From: an uncultured bacterium
GTDB taxonomy: Bacteria; Actinomycetota; Coriobacteriia; Coriobacteriales; Coriobacteriaceae
Reading direction: 5' to 3'
DNA: 64,000 bases
NCBI GenBank assembly: GCA_905215505.1
Contig: CAJMPU010000003.1
Location: forward strand, 1-64,000
Notes under the pieces: generated by a model
What the model was told of the DNA's origin: nothing
The model's database searches: none
The model's input: only the letters and a program-made list of their open reading frames with translations
Shown: positions 37,503 through 45,523 of the stretch, one piece after another
How the letters are laid out: each line of letters starts with the position of its first letter
How positions within the stretch are numbered: the stretch's first letter is position 1
Program-made: the position numbers and the translations under genes

Positions 37503-39941
37503 CTACGCGAGGCGAGCGCGAGCGATGGCGGCCTGACCGTAGGCGATGCAGCCGTCGTTAACGGGCACGGCGTGGGGGATCAAGACGGCAAGACCGGCGT
37601 CTTTGAGTTCGTGGGTAAGGAGCTGAAGCAAAAGCCGGTTCATGAACACACCGCCCGAGAGCGCGACGGTATCGAGGCCTTCGTGATCACAGATCTCGCG
37701 TGCGATGTGGGTCGTAGCGTGCGTAATGGCGATGTGAAACCCGAGGGCGAGCCGGTCGGCCGGCGCGCCTGCCTCGATTCCATTCAGAAGAGCTTCGATG
37801 AGCGGTCGGGGGTCCAAGATGGGGGAGTCGTCGGCAGACGTGAATACGCCTGTATGATTGCCGTCGAGACGAACGGGCTTACCGTCAAGCGCGCGCCAGG
37901 CGGCGGCTTCGAGTTCTATGGCGGGTTCGCCCTCGTAGGTTGCCTTGTCGCAGATGCCCAGAATCGCTGCTGCGGCATCAAAGAGACGCCCCATGCTGCT
38001 GGTGCGCGGGCTGTTGATGCCGCGCTCGATCATGGTGGCTGTCACGCTGCGCGTTTGCTCGTCGAGGCTGTCCAAAAGCCGAGCGGCACCCGGGTGCTCG
38101 AGCAGGCCGAGCTCACTGAGCAGGGCAAAGGCGTTGCGGCGGGCGTCGCGCACGGAGGCCGCCCCGCCGGGGAGCGCCCAGGTGCGCAGGTGCGCGGCGC
38201 GCTCAAAGCCGCCAAGGCCGGCGACAAGGAACTCGCCGCCCCAAATGGTCCCATCGGTGCCGGCGCCGGTGCCGTCAAAGGCGATGCCAAGGACACGCGC
38301 GTCGGTTGCAAGCCGGCCTGCGACAATCGCCTCTGCCATTACGCTCGCGATGTGCGCATGATGATGTTGGACTTCGATAAGCGGCAGATTGTGCTCCCGT
38401 GCCTGTTCGCGCGCCCACTGGCTCGACAGATAGCTGGGATGCATGTCGCATGTCAAGGCGGCGGGCGTCAGATCAAAGAGGTTTTCTAGACGTGCACGGG
38501 CGGCGCTCCAGGCATCGAAGGTCGCACCGTTTTCGACATCGCCGATATGCTGCGACACAAAACAGGTTGCCTCGCCGTTCGTCCCTTCGCGCGTGAGCGC
38601 GATCGTAGCTTTTTGCTGCGGCCCGCAGGCGAGCACGCAGGGTGCAGTGCCGTCGAGCGCCGGCAACGGCAACGGCCGAGGCGCATATCCGCGAGCGCGG
38701 CGCACGGGCGTAACGGCGCCGTCGACCACACGTACCACGGAATCATCGTAGCGTGAGAAAATCGCGCGGTCGTTGCCGAGCAGCGCGTCGGCAATGCCGG
38801 CGGCAACGAGGTGTTCCCAAGCAAGGCCGTCATCAGTTTCAATCGGTTCCTCGCTCAGGTTTCCGCTGGTCATGACCAGCGCGTGCATGTCATGCGACGC
38901 GGCGGCTGCAAGCAGCAGATGCTGAAGCGGTGTATAAGGGAGCATGACGCCGAGCTCGGGTAGATCGTGCGCGACGGATGGCGCGAGTGTAAGGGCGTCG
39001 GGGGAATCTTCCTCGCCAGCAGCACACCGGCGCAACAGCACGATGGGGCGGATGCTGCCGGTTAGCAAGCCGCGCTCGGCATCATCGACATGGCACAGGC
39101 GTTCAGTATCGGCAAGGCTGCGCACCATAACGGCAAGCGGCTTGTTGCTGCGGCGCTTGCGACGGCGCAGCTCGACCACCGCCTGCTCATTGGCGGCGTT
39201 GCAGGCTAGATGGAATCCGCCCAGGCCCTTGATGGCGACAATACCGCCGCTGGCCAGCAGCTCGACACAGCGGTCAATAATGGCATCGCTGGTTTCGTGC
39301 GTGCTGCCGACGGCCGGCGTCGCCCCCGAGCCCTCGAGCTCCATGTCGCCCGCCGCCTCGCGCCAGGTAATATGTGGCCCGCAGTCAAAGCAGGCATCGG
39401 GCTGCGCGTGAAAGCGCCGGTCAAGCGGGTCGCCATACTCTGCGGCGCACTTGGGGCACATGGGAAAGCAATCCATCGACGTGGCCGCTCGGTCATAAGG
39501 CAGCGACCGGATGATGGTAAAGCGCGGCCCGCAGTTGGTGCAGTTGATAAAGGGGTAGTGATAGCGTCGGTCGGCGGGGTCGAACAGCTCGCGCAGGCAG
39601 TCGTCACAGGTGGCGATATCGGGGGAGACGAGCGTCGTGTGCACGGTCTGATCCTGCGACGCTACGATACGAAAGGCCTGCTCATCGTCGGCATCCCAAG
39701 CGTGGGGCTCCAGGTCTGCAACAGCGACATGCTCAACGCGGGCCGCGGCCGGCGCGTGCTCCGACAGCGCGGCGACAAATCCGTCGAGTGCCTCGACCGA
39801 AGCATGCGCCTCGATGTGCACGCCATCGCCCGCGTTGAGCACCCAGCCGCAAATGCCATGCGCCATAGCCTCGCGATACACAAATGGCCGCATGCCAACG
39901 CCCTGCACAATGCCCGTCACATGAATATGCACATGCCGCAT
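37503..39941 (-). CDS. hypF: Carbamoyltransferase HypF
   Basis: 812 residues from the ATG at 39941 (GAGGGGAAG upstream). In order: an acylphosphatase domain (GIVQGVGMRPFVYR), two zinc fingers each with paired CXXC (CDDC...CTNC and CPKC...CFDC), a YrdC-like domain (GGIVAIKGLGGFHLACNA) and a Kae1-like carbamoyltransferase domain (VQHHHAHIASVMAE, GIAFDGTGAGTDG). It converts carbamoyl phosphate to carbamoyl-adenylate and loads HypE. It is 146 bp upstream of hypC. Confidence 0.96.
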   Translation of the reverse strand: MRHVHIHVTGIVQGVGMRPFVYREAMAHGICGWVLNAGDGVHIEAHASVEALDGFVAALSEHAPAAARVEHVAVADLEPHAWDADDEQAFRIVASQDQTVHTTLVSPDIATCDDCLRELFDPADRRYHYPFINCTNCGPRFTIIRSLPYDRAATSMDCFPMCPKCAAEYGDPLDRRFHAQPDACFDCGPHITWREAAGDMELEGSGATPAVGSTHETSDAIIDRCVELLASGGIVAIKGLGGFHLACNAANEQAVVELRRRKRRSNKPLAVMVRSLADTERLCHVDDAERGLLTGSIRPIVLLRRCAAGEEDSPDALTLAPSVAHDLPELGVMLPYTPLQHLLLAAAASHDMHALVMTSGNLSEEPIETDDGLAWEHLVAAGIADALLGNDRAIFSRYDDSVVRVVDGAVTPVRRARGYAPRPLPLPALDGTAPCVLACGPQQKATIALTREGTNGEATCFVSQHIGDVENGATFDAWSAARARLENLFDLTPAALTCDMHPSYLSSQWAREQAREHNLPLIEVQHHHAHIASVMAEAIVAGRLATDARVLGIAFDGTGAGTDGTIWGGEFLVAGLGGFERAAHLRTWALPGGAASVRDARRNAFALLSELGLLEHPGAARLLDSLDEQTRSVTATMIERGINSPRTSSMGRLFDAAAAILGICDKATYEGEPAIELEAAAWRALDGKPVRLDGNHTGVFTSADDSPILDPRPLIEALLNGIEAGAPADRLALGFHIAITHATTHIAREICDHEGLDTVALSGGVFMNRLLLQLLTHELKDAGLAVLIPHAVPVNDGCIAYGQAAIARARLA

Positions 39942-39960
39942 GTGGCTTCCCCTCGTCAAA

Positions 39961-40041
39961 ACCGACCAAAAAGGGACAGGTTTATTTTGGTCGGTAAAAC
40001 TTCTAAACCTGCCAAAACAAACCTGTCCCTTTTTGGCAGGT
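39961..40041. repeat. Two back-to-back GGGACAGG hairpins
   Basis: Unit 1 (39961-39995): ACCGACCAAAA...TTTTGGTCGGT around AGGGACAGGTTTA. Unit 2 (40007-40041): ACCTGCCAAAA...TTTTTGGCAGGT around CAAACCTGTCCC. The cores are inverted copies of each other, so the whole can also form one long stem. It lies between nikR and hypF. Confidence 0.75.
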
Positions 40042-40059
40042 GCGCTGCGGGAAATCCCG

Positions 40060-40572
40060 CTACAGCCCCAGGCTCTGCTTGGTGGCGGCGCAGGTGAGCT
40101 CGCCGTGCTTAACGCCGCGCAGGCCCAGCAGACGGTCGGCTAGTTCGTAGACGCGCTCGCCGCGACCCTTGAGCGCCAGGATTTCCAGACAGTTGTGGTG
40201 ATCCAGATGCACGTGCATGGTCGATACGATCTCGTCGGTGTAGTCGTGCTGCACTTCGTCCAGACGGCGCGTCAGGTCGCCGGTATGGTGGTCGTAGATC
40301 ATGGTGAGCGATCCGATAACATGCTCATCGGGCGTGCGCATCTGCTCCTTGGCGATCGAGGCGCGAATCAGGTCGCGCACGGCCTCGGAGCGGTTGGCCA
40401 CGTCGCCGCGGCGCGCGATCTGTTCGTCAAAACGGCGCAGCAGGTCGTCCGGTGCGGTAACCGAAAAGCGGACCAGCTCGGAGCCGGAACCACTATAGTG
40501 GCAGCCCGCGTCACCGTCCGCCCCGTGCGGATGCTCGTGCTCGTACCCGCAGCCGTGCTCGTGTTCGGCCAC
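40060..40572 (-). CDS. nikR: Nickel-responsive regulator NikR
   Basis: 170 residues, GTG start one base after the preceding gene's stop. After an extra His/Cys-rich N-terminal segment (EHEHGCGYEHEHPHG) comes the ribbon-helix-helix (LVRFSVTAPDDLLRRFDE). The C-terminal ACT-like domain has the high-affinity Ni site pattern HVHLDHHNCLEI. Ni-bound NikR represses nickel uptake genes. Its place between trxA and the hyp genes links it to hydrogenase nickel supply. The His-rich tail is longer than in typical NikR and might act as an extra metal binder. Confidence 0.93.
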   Translation of the reverse strand: MAEHEHGCGYEHEHPHGADGDAGCHYSGSGSELVRFSVTAPDDLLRRFDEQIARRGDVANRSEAVRDLIRASIAKEQMRTPDEHVIGSLTMIYDHHTGDLTRRLDEVQHDYTDEIVSTMHVHLDHHNCLEILALKGRGERVYELADRLLGLRGVKHGELTCAATKQSLGL

Positions 40573-40573
40573 G

Positions 40574-40822
40574 TTACACCAGCTTCACGGAGCCGACGGA
40601 GTTGTGGTCGGCCTCGATGGCCTCTTCGTAGCCCTCGAGTGCGTCGTGGGCCTCGTGCAGCGCGGCCATGGCTGCCTCGAGCTTGGCGCCGATGCGCTCC
40701 ATGTCAAAATTCTCGGTCGCATGCAGTAGCTGATGGCTCCACTCGTGAGCGAGCTCGATGGTGTCGTCGACCTGCTTGACGCTCATGGCAAGCTGGCTCA
40801 TGTTCATTCCAACATCATGCAT
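40574..40822 (-). CDS. Small helical protein coupled to nikR
   Basis: 82 residues, ATG at 40822 eight bases after AAGGAG. It is predicted almost fully helical and acidic, with five His residues (for example AHEWSHQLLHA). The stop is one base before the nikR GTG, so the two are translationally coupled. I do not recognise the family. A role linked to nickel or NikR is possible from context only. Confidence 0.7.
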   Translation of the reverse strand: MHDVGMNMSQLAMSVKQVDDTIELAHEWSHQLLHATENFDMERIGAKLEAAMAALHEAHDALEGYEEAIEADHNSVGSVKLV

Positions 40823-40895
40823 GGGAAATCTCCTTTTGTATGGGGCAATTCAGTGGTTCAGATTTTACTACGCCCACTCTGTGCGCAGCTGCATA

Positions 40896-40932
40896 AGAAA
40901 ACGGGTGCGAGTCTGTGCGACTCGCACCCGTT
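40896..40932 (-). terminator. Terminator after trxA
   Basis: A perfect 13-bp stem of AACGGGTGCGAGT (40900-40912) with its complement (40920-40932); on the minus strand it runs into TTTTCTTAT. It ends trxA before the nikR operon. The stretch 40933-41043 also holds a GAGCGGT-GCAAA-ACCGCTC hairpin. Confidence 0.82.
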
Positions 40933-41043
40933 CACTGGGGGCTGTTTGTAGCTACCATACTATCCGTGGTCGCACGCGCCGCGCCCGGCAGTCCGGCGAG
41001 CGGTGCAAAACCGCTCATGGACGGCGGGTAAGTAACAAGCGTA

Positions 41044-41364
41044 TTACAGATGCTTCTCCAGCAGCGCCTGCAGCCTCGCCTTGGGCAGCGCGCCGACCGA
41101 GCGGTCAATCTCCTCGCCGTTCTTAAACACAATCAGCGTGGGGATGCTCATGACGCCATACTTCATGGCCAGGTCCTGGTTGTCGTCGACGTTGCATTTG
41201 GCAACGGCAAGCTTGCCCGCCAGCTCATCGGCAACCTCGTCAACGATGGGCGAGAGGGATCGACAGGGCCCGCACCACGGTGCCCAAAAATCGACCAGCA
41301 CGGGCAGGCTGTCGTTAACGATGGAATCGAAGTTCTCGGGGGTAATCTGATTAATGTCAGCCAT
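41044..41364 (-). CDS. trxA: Thioredoxin
   Basis: 106 residues, ATG at 41364 after GGAGG. It has the typical thioredoxin fold length and the active site WCGPC (Trp30-Cys34). The cis-proline region is SIPTLIVFKNG. It is a general cytosolic disulfide reductase that needs thioredoxin reductase, which is not in this window. It is transcribed alone, ended by a strong terminator. Confidence 0.96.
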   Translation of the reverse strand: MADINQITPENFDSIVNDSLPVLVDFWAPWCGPCRSLSPIVDEVADELAGKLAVAKCNVDDNQDLAMKYGVMSIPTLIVFKNGEEIDRSVGALPKARLQALLEKHL

Positions 41365-41427
41365 GGTGACCTCCATAATGCGACGCGGCTCGGCCGCGTA
41401 AAACTCAGTACGACCGTGCTTATACCC

Positions 41428-41466
41428 AGCCGCCCGCAAAGCAACCACTCGCGGGCGGCTCTTTTA
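41428..41466. other. Hairpin in the trxA/41501 divergent gap
   Basis: AGCCGCCCGC pairs with GCGGGCGGCT (10 bp), followed on the plus strand by CTTTTAT. It could be a terminator-like or attenuator stem. TATAAT at 41467-41472 right after it probably is the -10 of the next gene. Confidence 0.45.
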
Positions 41467-41500
41467 TATAATGGTGGGCACGCAAACGATTGGAGAGCGC

Positions 41501-42076
41501 ATGTCCACGTCACAAAGCCAGAAAAAAGAAGCCATCGCCCAGGCGGCCGAGCAGGAGCTCACATCGCTTGCGGTCCGTGGCGTGCGCATCGTGGGCAACG
41601 CGTGCTCGCCGATCGTGCTGGTCAAAGGCGATTTGGACGAGGCCGAGCGTTCGGGTGGCGAGCTTGCCGCCGGCGCGGATGGCGCGGCGTTGCGCAAGGC
41701 GCTTGGGGCCATCGGCTACGCGCCCGAGGATTTTTGCGTGCTGGCAAGCGTCGCCGGCACAGGTGACGGAGCGGTCACGGTGGGCGAGACTCTGCCGTGC
41801 GAACTGTTCCGCGAGGCGCTTGAGGCCTTGGACCCCGAGGCGGTGCTACTGCTCGACAACAACGCGGCTGACGCCATGCGCGAGGCCTACGCCGATATGC
41901 TCGTGGCGATCGATGACTTCGACACCGCCATGCTCAAGCCCGGCCTGGTCGCCCATGTGCAGGGCCGCCGCGTGCTCGCACTCGACGGCTTTGAGGCGGC
42001 GCTGACCGACAAGGCCGCTAAGCAGCGCATGTGGGCCTACATCAAGCAGCTGACCCCGGCGGCCGCGCCGCTGTAG
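41501..42076 (+). CDS. Uncharacterised protein, weakly uracil-glycosylase-like
   Basis: 191 residues, ATG at 41501 after TTGGAGAG. It is mostly alpha/beta. The order of LVKGDLDEAERSGGELAAGADGAALRKAL, VLASV and PEAVLLLD is faintly like family-4 uracil-DNA glycosylases, but the catalytic and Fe-S cysteine motifs are absent. It is therefore either an inactive relative or unrelated. It stands alone between trxA and a sensor-kinase operon. TATAAT lies at 41467-41472. Function is unknown. Confidence 0.7.
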   Translation: MSTSQSQKKEAIAQAAEQELTSLAVRGVRIVGNACSPIVLVKGDLDEAERSGGELAAGADGAALRKALGAIGYAPEDFCVLASVAGTGDGAVTVGETLPCELFREALEALDPEAVLLLDNNAADAMREAYADMLVAIDDFDTAMLKPGLVAHVQGRRVLALDGFEAALTDKAAKQRMWAYIKQLTPAAAPL

Positions 42077-42150
42077 CGAGCCCGCGTCGACAAACGACCC
42101 CGAGCGGGCGAGCCGTACCCGCGGAACGCAAATCCGTCGCACCCGCGCCC

Positions 42151-43428
42151 TTACATCACAGCGCGCAGCTCAAACCGATCGCCGTTAATGCGGAACTGAC
42201 AGTTGCCGTTCATGCGCTCCACGGCAAGTTTGATGCTCTTGGTGCCAAAGCCGTGGCCCGCATGCCGGGTCACGGGCATGCCGTCGACCATGCGCGGCGC
42301 GCGGTCAAACGTGTTAGAAACTAACAGCAGCAGCTGGCCGTCCTCAAATCGCAGGTCAAAGTCGACGAATCGCTTTCCTTGGGGTGCGGCGCTTGCGGCG
42401 GTGATAGCGTTTTCCAAGGCATTTGAGAGCACGCTAAACAGGTCGGCGTCACCTACGTGGACGGTTTCGGGTACGGCGGCGCGCAGGTTGGCGGTAATGC
42501 CGTTTCTATTGATATCCGAGTTGAATGACGAAAGCGCAATGTTTACGGTCTCGTTGGCGCAGAAGCGGCGTACGGCGGTGCGGTCGCCGGCTTCGCAGAG
42601 TTCGTCGATGCGTTTGAGCGCCTCGTCGGTGTGGCCCTCCTCAATTAAAGCGGCCAGGCCGCGTAGGAAGTGGCGCATATCGTGGCGAAGAACCGACAGC
42701 TCGCGCCCAGATTGACGCCAAGCCTCGAGCTCTTTGATGGCGGCGCTGTCGCGGGTTTCGAGCATCCAGCGCTCTCGCTCGGCGGTTTCCTTTTCTTCGT
42801 ATTCGCGCAGGTAAACGGCAAGAAACATAAGATAGAAGGCACAGAGCGCAAATGCCAAAAACTCAACCGTCACCACCGAGCCCGAGTGGAACAGCGTGGT
42901 GTAGACGTTGGTGGCATAGTCAAAGACGTAATAGACGAGCGGCAGGATTAATAGGATGCCCAGCTCGGTGGGGCTTTTAATCGCCAGGCGGGGTCCAATG
43001 TCGCCGGCCCAATGCAGCAGGACGGCAAAGACGCCGAGCGTGGTAGCGATGCGTGCCAGATAGTACGCGATCTGCGAATCGGTTGCGGCAAAGGCGGCGA
43101 TGCCCATCCAGTTGCTGAACTGACAGCTCAGATAGGCACTGGTGACGCCCAATGCCGCGAGCAGCGGGCTCAGACGGTAGCGCGCACACAGGTAGACGGT
43201 AAGCGGCAGGTGCACGACGAGCGGATAGACCTGACGGGCAAAAAGCTCTCCGCCAACGACGTTGGCGATCGAAAAGGCAGCGCCGGTTGCGGCTCCGACC
43301 CCCACCAACTCGAGTGCATGGCGTCGATTGATTTCGATACCGCACAGCGCCGCCGAAGCAAAGACGCCAAAGAGTAGCGTTGTGGCGTGGTGGATTGCCC
43401 AAAGGACCATTTCGACCGAGGAGATCAT
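42151..43428 (-). CDS. AgrC-like GHKL sensor histidine kinase
   Basis: 425 residues, ATG at 43428 after GGGAGG. About six hydrophobic segments fill the first 200 residues. A coiled-coil (LREYEEKETAERERWMLE) leads to the H-box with LSVLRHDMRHFLRGLAALI and a GHKL ATPase domain (N-box SNALENAITAA, G-box GHGFGTKSI). Its start shares one base with the stop of the LytTR regulator. Kinases of this class often sense peptides, but no AgrD/AgrB-type genes lie nearby. Confidence 0.9.
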   Translation of the reverse strand: MISSVEMVLWAIHHATTLLFGVFASAALCGIEINRRHALELVGVGAATGAAFSIANVVGGELFARQVYPLVVHLPLTVYLCARYRLSPLLAALGVTSAYLSCQFSNWMGIAAFAATDSQIAYYLARIATTLGVFAVLLHWAGDIGPRLAIKSPTELGILLILPLVYYVFDYATNVYTTLFHSGSVVTVEFLAFALCAFYLMFLAVYLREYEEKETAERERWMLETRDSAAIKELEAWRQSGRELSVLRHDMRHFLRGLAALIEEGHTDEALKRIDELCEAGDRTAVRRFCANETVNIALSSFNSDINRNGITANLRAAVPETVHVGDADLFSVLSNALENAITAASAAPQGKRFVDFDLRFEDGQLLLLVSNTFDRAPRMVDGMPVTRHAGHGFGTKSIKLAVERMNGNCQFRINGDRFELRAVM

Positions 43429-44150
43429 CAGCGCCTCCCGCCCTCGAAGCGCACCGCAAAGTAGGCGTCTTGGAACCCCTGCTTGCTGCTGCGCGACAGC
43501 GGAATGCACACGCCGGAGCGCATGACGATGTCCGTGCGATCGAAGTGGTCGATGTTGCGCAAGTTGACCTGGTAGCTACGGTGGCATTTAAAGAAGGTGG
43601 CATTTTGCGCCAAACGGTCCTCGACGCTGCGGAACGACTCGAGTGCCTCGATATCGCGTCCGTCGCGCAGGTGGAAGACCACGTGCTTGTTGCGCGCCTC
43701 GGCATATTCGATGTCGGACAGGCGCAGGGCGTGGTAGCCAAAGGACGTTTTGATCACGAGCTCGTCGGTTGCCGCCGGGCGCATGCTCGAAAGTTCGTCG
43801 AGTAACTGCGCCAGGCGTTCGTAAGTCACGGGCTTGAGCAGATAGTCGAAGGCGCGGACCTCGTAGGACTCCAGTGCAAACTCGGGCGACGAGGTAAGGA
43901 ACACCAGGCGCACGGCGGTGTCGGCCTGGCGCAATTCGCGTGCGGTGTCCATGCCGTTGACGAGCGGCATGATCATGTCGAGCAGGATGATGTCGGCGCG
44001 CGACGCGGCATGGCGCGCCAGCAGGTCCTCGCCGCGCGTAACGAGCGCAACATCGACCGCCGTGCCCGTATCGCTCGACCAACGGTCGATCATCCGGTGC
44101 AGTCTATCTAGAAAAGCGACGTCATCGTCGCAGGCAATAATCTTGAGCAT
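43428..44150 (-). CDS. LytTR-family response regulator (AgrA-like)
   Basis: 240 residues, ATG at 44150. The receiver domain has CDDD at the acidic pocket and the phosphoacceptor Asp58 (ILLDM). Residues 138-235 form a LytTR DNA-binding domain (YAEARNKHVVFHLRDG, FFKCHRSYQVNLRNID). It is the partner of the overlapping GHKL kinase. LytTR regulators often control bacteriocin, quorum-sensing or envelope genes. Its targets are not evident here. Confidence 0.93.
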   Translation of the reverse strand: MLKIIACDDDVAFLDRLHRMIDRWSSDTGTAVDVALVTRGEDLLARHAASRADIILLDMIMPLVNGMDTARELRQADTAVRLVFLTSSPEFALESYEVRAFDYLLKPVTYERLAQLLDELSSMRPAATDELVIKTSFGYHALRLSDIEYAEARNKHVVFHLRDGRDIEALESFRSVEDRLAQNATFFKCHRSYQVNLRNIDHFDRTDIVMRSGVCIPLSRSSKQGFQDAYFAVRFEGGRR

Positions 44151-44356
44151 TCGGGCCCCCTTAGTAGTTCGATTTTGCCACATTGGGCGCGTGCCGCTCG
44201 CGGGGGAGCGCCCGTTCGTGCCTCATGGTGCGCAACTCGCGCCGAGCGGTATTGCGGTGGCGAAAGATGCCTCCTGCGCTATCGAGAGCTCGGCTATCCT
44301 CAGCTTGCCAGTTCGAAAATGGACCTGCCGCATGATTGAATCTTTATTTTAACTTT

Positions 44357-44406
44357 ACACCTAGGTTTACAGCTGTCTTGTCAGCTGTAAACCTAGGTGT
44401 CATACT
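44357..44406 (+). promoter_or_regulatory. Candidate NiaR operator overlapping the nad promoter
   Basis: ACACCTAGGTTTACAGCTG (44357-44375) and CAGCTGTAAACCTAGGTGT (44382-44400) are perfect 19-bp inverted arms around TCTTGT. A -35 TTGTCA (44378-44383), a 17-base spacer and -10 CATACT (44401-44406) overlap it. The operon encodes the NiaR repressor, so occupancy would block RNA polymerase when nicotinate is present. The upstream part of the gap (44151-44356) shows nothing recognisable. Confidence 0.75.
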
Positions 44407-44441
44407 AAAGCCCCAAGATTCGCCAAAAGAGAGGGGCCTTG

Positions 44442-45467
44442 ATGGCACAGAGCGCGAACATGGATGCGTCGGAGCTTGCACGCGATATCGCGGCCGGCCT
44501 AGCATCGGCAACGACGGCAACGGAGCGCGCGGCACTGGTGCCCGCAGAGCTTGTCGAGGCCATTCAACAACTAAAAACCCAACGTGACGCGGTGATCCTA
44601 GCGCACTATTACGTGGCGCCCGAGGTACAGGCCGTGGCTGATTACGTCGGCGACAGCTTTTACCTGGCAAAGCTTGCCAAGAGCCTGCCGCAGCAGACCA
44701 TCGTGCTGTGCGGCGTGGAGTTTATGGGCGAGAGCGCCAAGCTGCTCAACCCCACCAAGACCGTGCTGCTGCCCGAGCCGGGCGCGGACTGCCCCATGGC
44801 GCACATGGTCAAGCGTGAGACGGTCGACGCGGCGCGCGCCGAGTACGGTGACGACCTTGCCGTGGTCTGCTACGTCAACTCCACGGTCGAGATCAAGAGC
44901 TGGAGTGATGTGTGTGTCACCAGCTCCAACGCCGTCAAGATTGTGTCCGAGCTGCCGCAGCAGCATGTCCTGTTCATTCCCGACCAAAACCTGGGTCGCT
45001 TCGTAGCCGAGCAGGTGCCGCAAAAGCACGTCATCCTCAACAAGGGCTACTGCCCGCGCCACCACATCATCACCGTCGAGCAGATCGTCGACGCGACGGA
45101 GGCCCACCCCGACGCGCTCGTGCTGGCGCATCCCGAGTGCAAGGCCGACGTTCTGGCCGAGGCCGACTACATCGGCTCCACCGCCGGCATCATCAAGTAC
45201 GCCGAGGAGTCCGACGCGAGCGAGTTCATTATCGTGACGGTCCGCGGCGTGCTCTACGAGCTCGAGCGCCGCTGCGAGGGCACCGGCAAAAAGTTCTACT
45301 TCCCCGCGGTGCAGCCCACCTGCGTCAACATGGATCTCATCACGCTCGAAAAACTCGTGCGCTGCCTGGAGACGGGCGAGGGCGAGGTGCAGATCGGCGT
45401 GTCGGACGAGGCCGCCGACCAGGCCAAACTTACGCTCGACCGCATGCTCGAGTACGCGGCGCGCTAA
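44442..45467 (+). CDS. nadA: Quinolinate synthase
   Basis: 341 residues, ATG at 44442 after GAGAGGGG. It condenses iminoaspartate with dihydroxyacetone phosphate to quinolinate, using a 4Fe-4S cluster. Cluster cysteines lie in LCGVEFMGESA, CYVNST and QPTCVNMDL; HPECKADV is also conserved. The YYVAPEVQAVADYVGDS region is typical of NadA. First gene of nadA-nadB-nadC-niaR, with a palindromic repeat in the 56-bp gap to nadB. Confidence 0.96.
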   Translation: MAQSANMDASELARDIAAGLASATTATERAALVPAELVEAIQQLKTQRDAVILAHYYVAPEVQAVADYVGDSFYLAKLAKSLPQQTIVLCGVEFMGESAKLLNPTKTVLLPEPGADCPMAHMVKRETVDAARAEYGDDLAVVCYVNSTVEIKSWSDVCVTSSNAVKIVSELPQQHVLFIPDQNLGRFVAEQVPQKHVILNKGYCPRHHIITVEQIVDATEAHPDALVLAHPECKADVLAEADYIGSTAGIIKYAEESDASEFIIVTVRGVLYELERRCEGTGKKFYFPAVQPTCVNMDLITLEKLVRCLETGEGEVQIGVSDEAADQAKLTLDRMLEYAAR

Positions 45468-45470
45468 GCC

Positions 45471-45505
45471 AATGTGACATGAGGGACAGTCCCTTATGCC
45501 ACATT
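45471..45505. repeat. GGGACAGTCCC hairpin between nadA and nadB
   Basis: AATGTGACATGAGGGAC pairs with GTCCCTTATGCCACATT with two mismatches. It follows the same GGGACAG-core design as the other REP-like units and lies 19 bp upstream of the nadB GTG, so it could affect mRNA processing within the operon. Confidence 0.7.
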
Positions 45506-45523
45506 ACAAGGGAGAGGATTCCT

